A DNA stretch of 62,173 bases from Clostridia bacterium. Its GTDB lineage: Bacteria > Bacillota > Clostridia > Oscillospirales > Acutalibacteraceae. This document shows, piece after piece, positions 61,378 through 62,173 of this stretch. A program made the translations under genes and the position numbers. Every line of letters starts with the position of its first letter. The stretch's first letter is position 1. The notes beneath the pieces are model-generated. The model was not told where the DNA came from. It searched no databases and worked only from the letters and a program-made list of their open reading frames with translations. The stretch covers positions 1 to 62,173 of the forward strand of contig JAFQBE010000011.1 in NCBI GenBank assembly GCA_017416765.1. Direction: 5' to 3'.

Positions 61378-61965
61378 TTATAATATGCTTTTTAGCTCTT
61401 CAAAATTATTTTTAAACTGAACCGCATTCATTCCTGCGGCTTTTGCACCTGCAACATTATCAGCTCTGTCATCAATAAACAGACATTCTTCGGGGGTTAG
61501 CTTATATGTTTTCAGCAGATGTTCATAAATTCTTATATCGGGCTTGACTATATGAATATCTGCTGATACTACAGCTCCGTCAAATATATTCAAATCAATC
61601 GCACGGGGGAAATATTCGTAAAAGCTTTTATGCGCATTTGATAGAATAAACAGCTTATATCCTTTCTCTTTTACATATTGCAAAAATTCCTTTGCACCTT
61701 CAAGCGGAATCATGCATATGTCCCACTTATAAATACATTCTTTTAATTCTTCGTGGTATTGCTCGGGTATTCTGCTTGCAATGCTCTCAAAAGCCTGCTC
61801 AATCGTTATGCTGCCCAAATCAAGCTGTACCCATTCCGCTCCGCCGAAAAGCTTCTTGCGTATAATTTCTTTTGCCTTTTCGCTTTTGCAGAATTTGTTG
61901 AGCGGTACTTCCGGGTTGTAATCAAGCAGCACATTGCCCATGTCGAAAACAATGTTTTTTATCAT
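61378..61965 (-). CDS. HAD-superfamily phosphatase (YihX-like)
   Basis: A 195-residue HAD subfamily IA hydrolase. The nucleophile is D8 in FDMGNVLLDYN; the usual second Asp is replaced by Gly, as in sugar-phosphate phosphatases of the YihX type. LFILSNAHKSF supplies the Ser/Thr-Asn motif, Lys is in VKPDIRIYEH, and FIDDRADNVAGA carries the acidic pair. It probably dephosphorylates a hexose phosphate or similar metabolite. Confidence 0.9.
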   Translation of the reverse strand: MIKNIVFDMGNVLLDYNPEVPLNKFCKSEKAKEIIRKKLFGGAEWVQLDLGSITIEQAFESIASRIPEQYHEELKECIYKWDICMIPLEGAKEFLQYVKEKGYKLFILSNAHKSFYEYFPRAIDLNIFDGAVVSADIHIVKPDIRIYEHLLKTYKLTPEECLFIDDRADNVAGAKAAGMNAVQFKNNFEELKSIL

Positions 61966-62017
61966 AGCAGTTTCCTTTCAAATTACAGTTTATCGCTCTG
62001 TTGAATTGTTTGTCAAA

Positions 62018-62061
62018 ACCTCCTTTTGAAAGGAGGTGGCATTGCGAAGCAATGACGGAGG
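62018..62061. repeat. Second two-hairpin repeat element
   Basis: CCTCCTTT/AAAGGAGG (62019-62036), then CATTGC-GAA-GCAATG (62040-62054), then GGAGG (62057-62061), which can pair alternatively with CCTCC (62019-62023). The layout is the same as in the element at 59368-59413, with different sequence. It lies upstream of the HAD gene, on the side of the window edge. Confidence 0.75.
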
Positions 62062-62093
62062 ATTGAATAAAATAAAAAGTGCAGTATTGGTAA

Positions 62094-62134
62094 AGTAACT
62101 GTATGTTACTTTTGTCAATCGTTACAAAAGTAAC
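62094..62134. repeat. Nested inverted repeat near right edge
   Basis: GTTACTTTTG (62105-62114) and its complement CAAAAGTAAC (62125-62134), with an additional AGTAAC (62094-62099) able to compete for GTTACT. No gene is seen between 61966 and the end of the window. Confidence 0.6.
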
Positions 62135-62173
62135 CAAAAGAACTTTTGAGTTACAAGCACTCCACTACGGCTG

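Overview
The window looks like one contiguous stretch of chromosome from a low-to-moderate GC Clostridia-type Firmicute, most likely an uncultured gut relative of the Ruminococcaceae/Oscillospiraceae. This placement is inference. It rests on strong AGGAGG-type ribosome binding sites, TTGACA/TATAAT promoters with 17-bp spacers, a cysteine T-box, a B. subtilis-type LexA box at recA, a HisZ-dependent short HisG, frequent GTG/TTG starts and several fucose- and rhamnose-directed glycosidases. I see no rRNA, tRNA, IS element, prophage or CRISPR array.

Layout. 1-4.8 kb: transporter and oxidoreductase genes, then a small-membrane-protein/Xre regulator module with a lipoprotein. 4.8-11 kb (minus strand): cysE-cysS under a Cys T-box, then the SOS-type operon recA-recX-rimO-pgsA. 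11-15.4 kb: a sugar block (class II aldolase, aldose epimerase family, GH78 rhamnosidase-like). 15.4-21.6 kb: small acetyltransferase and acyltransferase genes, Nudix, PadR with its membrane partner, a secreted phosphoesterase and a YdcF-type protein. 21.6-23.8 kb: a leader-peptide attenuator preceding a SAM methyltransferase and a frameshifted phosphodiesterase. 23.9-29 kb: acyltransferase, transporters, a kinase-like gene and an AraC regulator. 28.9-38.2 kb: a secreted beta-helix protein whose 5' leader is an array of hairpins, GH95, tatD-metG, secreted alkaline phosphatase and GH29. 38.3-41.8 kb: a heterodimeric ABC exporter. 42.1-54.4 kb: metF, metH, a sialidase-like gene and hisZGDCBHAFIE in one unbroken run. 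54.5-62.2 kb: NhaC antiporter, M28 peptidase, PHP protein and lipoprotein, tcdA, GNAT, an AT-rich orphan and a HAD phosphatase.

How it works together. Amino-acid supply (Cys, Met, His) and the matching aminoacyl-tRNA synthetases for Cys and Met dominate the housekeeping content. GH78, GH95, GH29, the beta-helix protein and the rhamnulose/fuculose-type aldolase point to use of fucosylated and rhamnosylated glycans.

The most interesting non-coding material is (1) the candidate ribosome-mediated attenuator at 21632-21893, with a 36-codon leader, a perfect 14-bp terminator stem and a competing antiterminator; (2) three arrays of short hairpins joined by a constant separator, each array with its own separator sequence, at 4813-4938, 28958-29201 and 54110-54192, the second placed exactly in a 5' UTR; and (3) a two-hairpin repeat whose 3' arm appears to serve as the ribosome binding site of tcdA.
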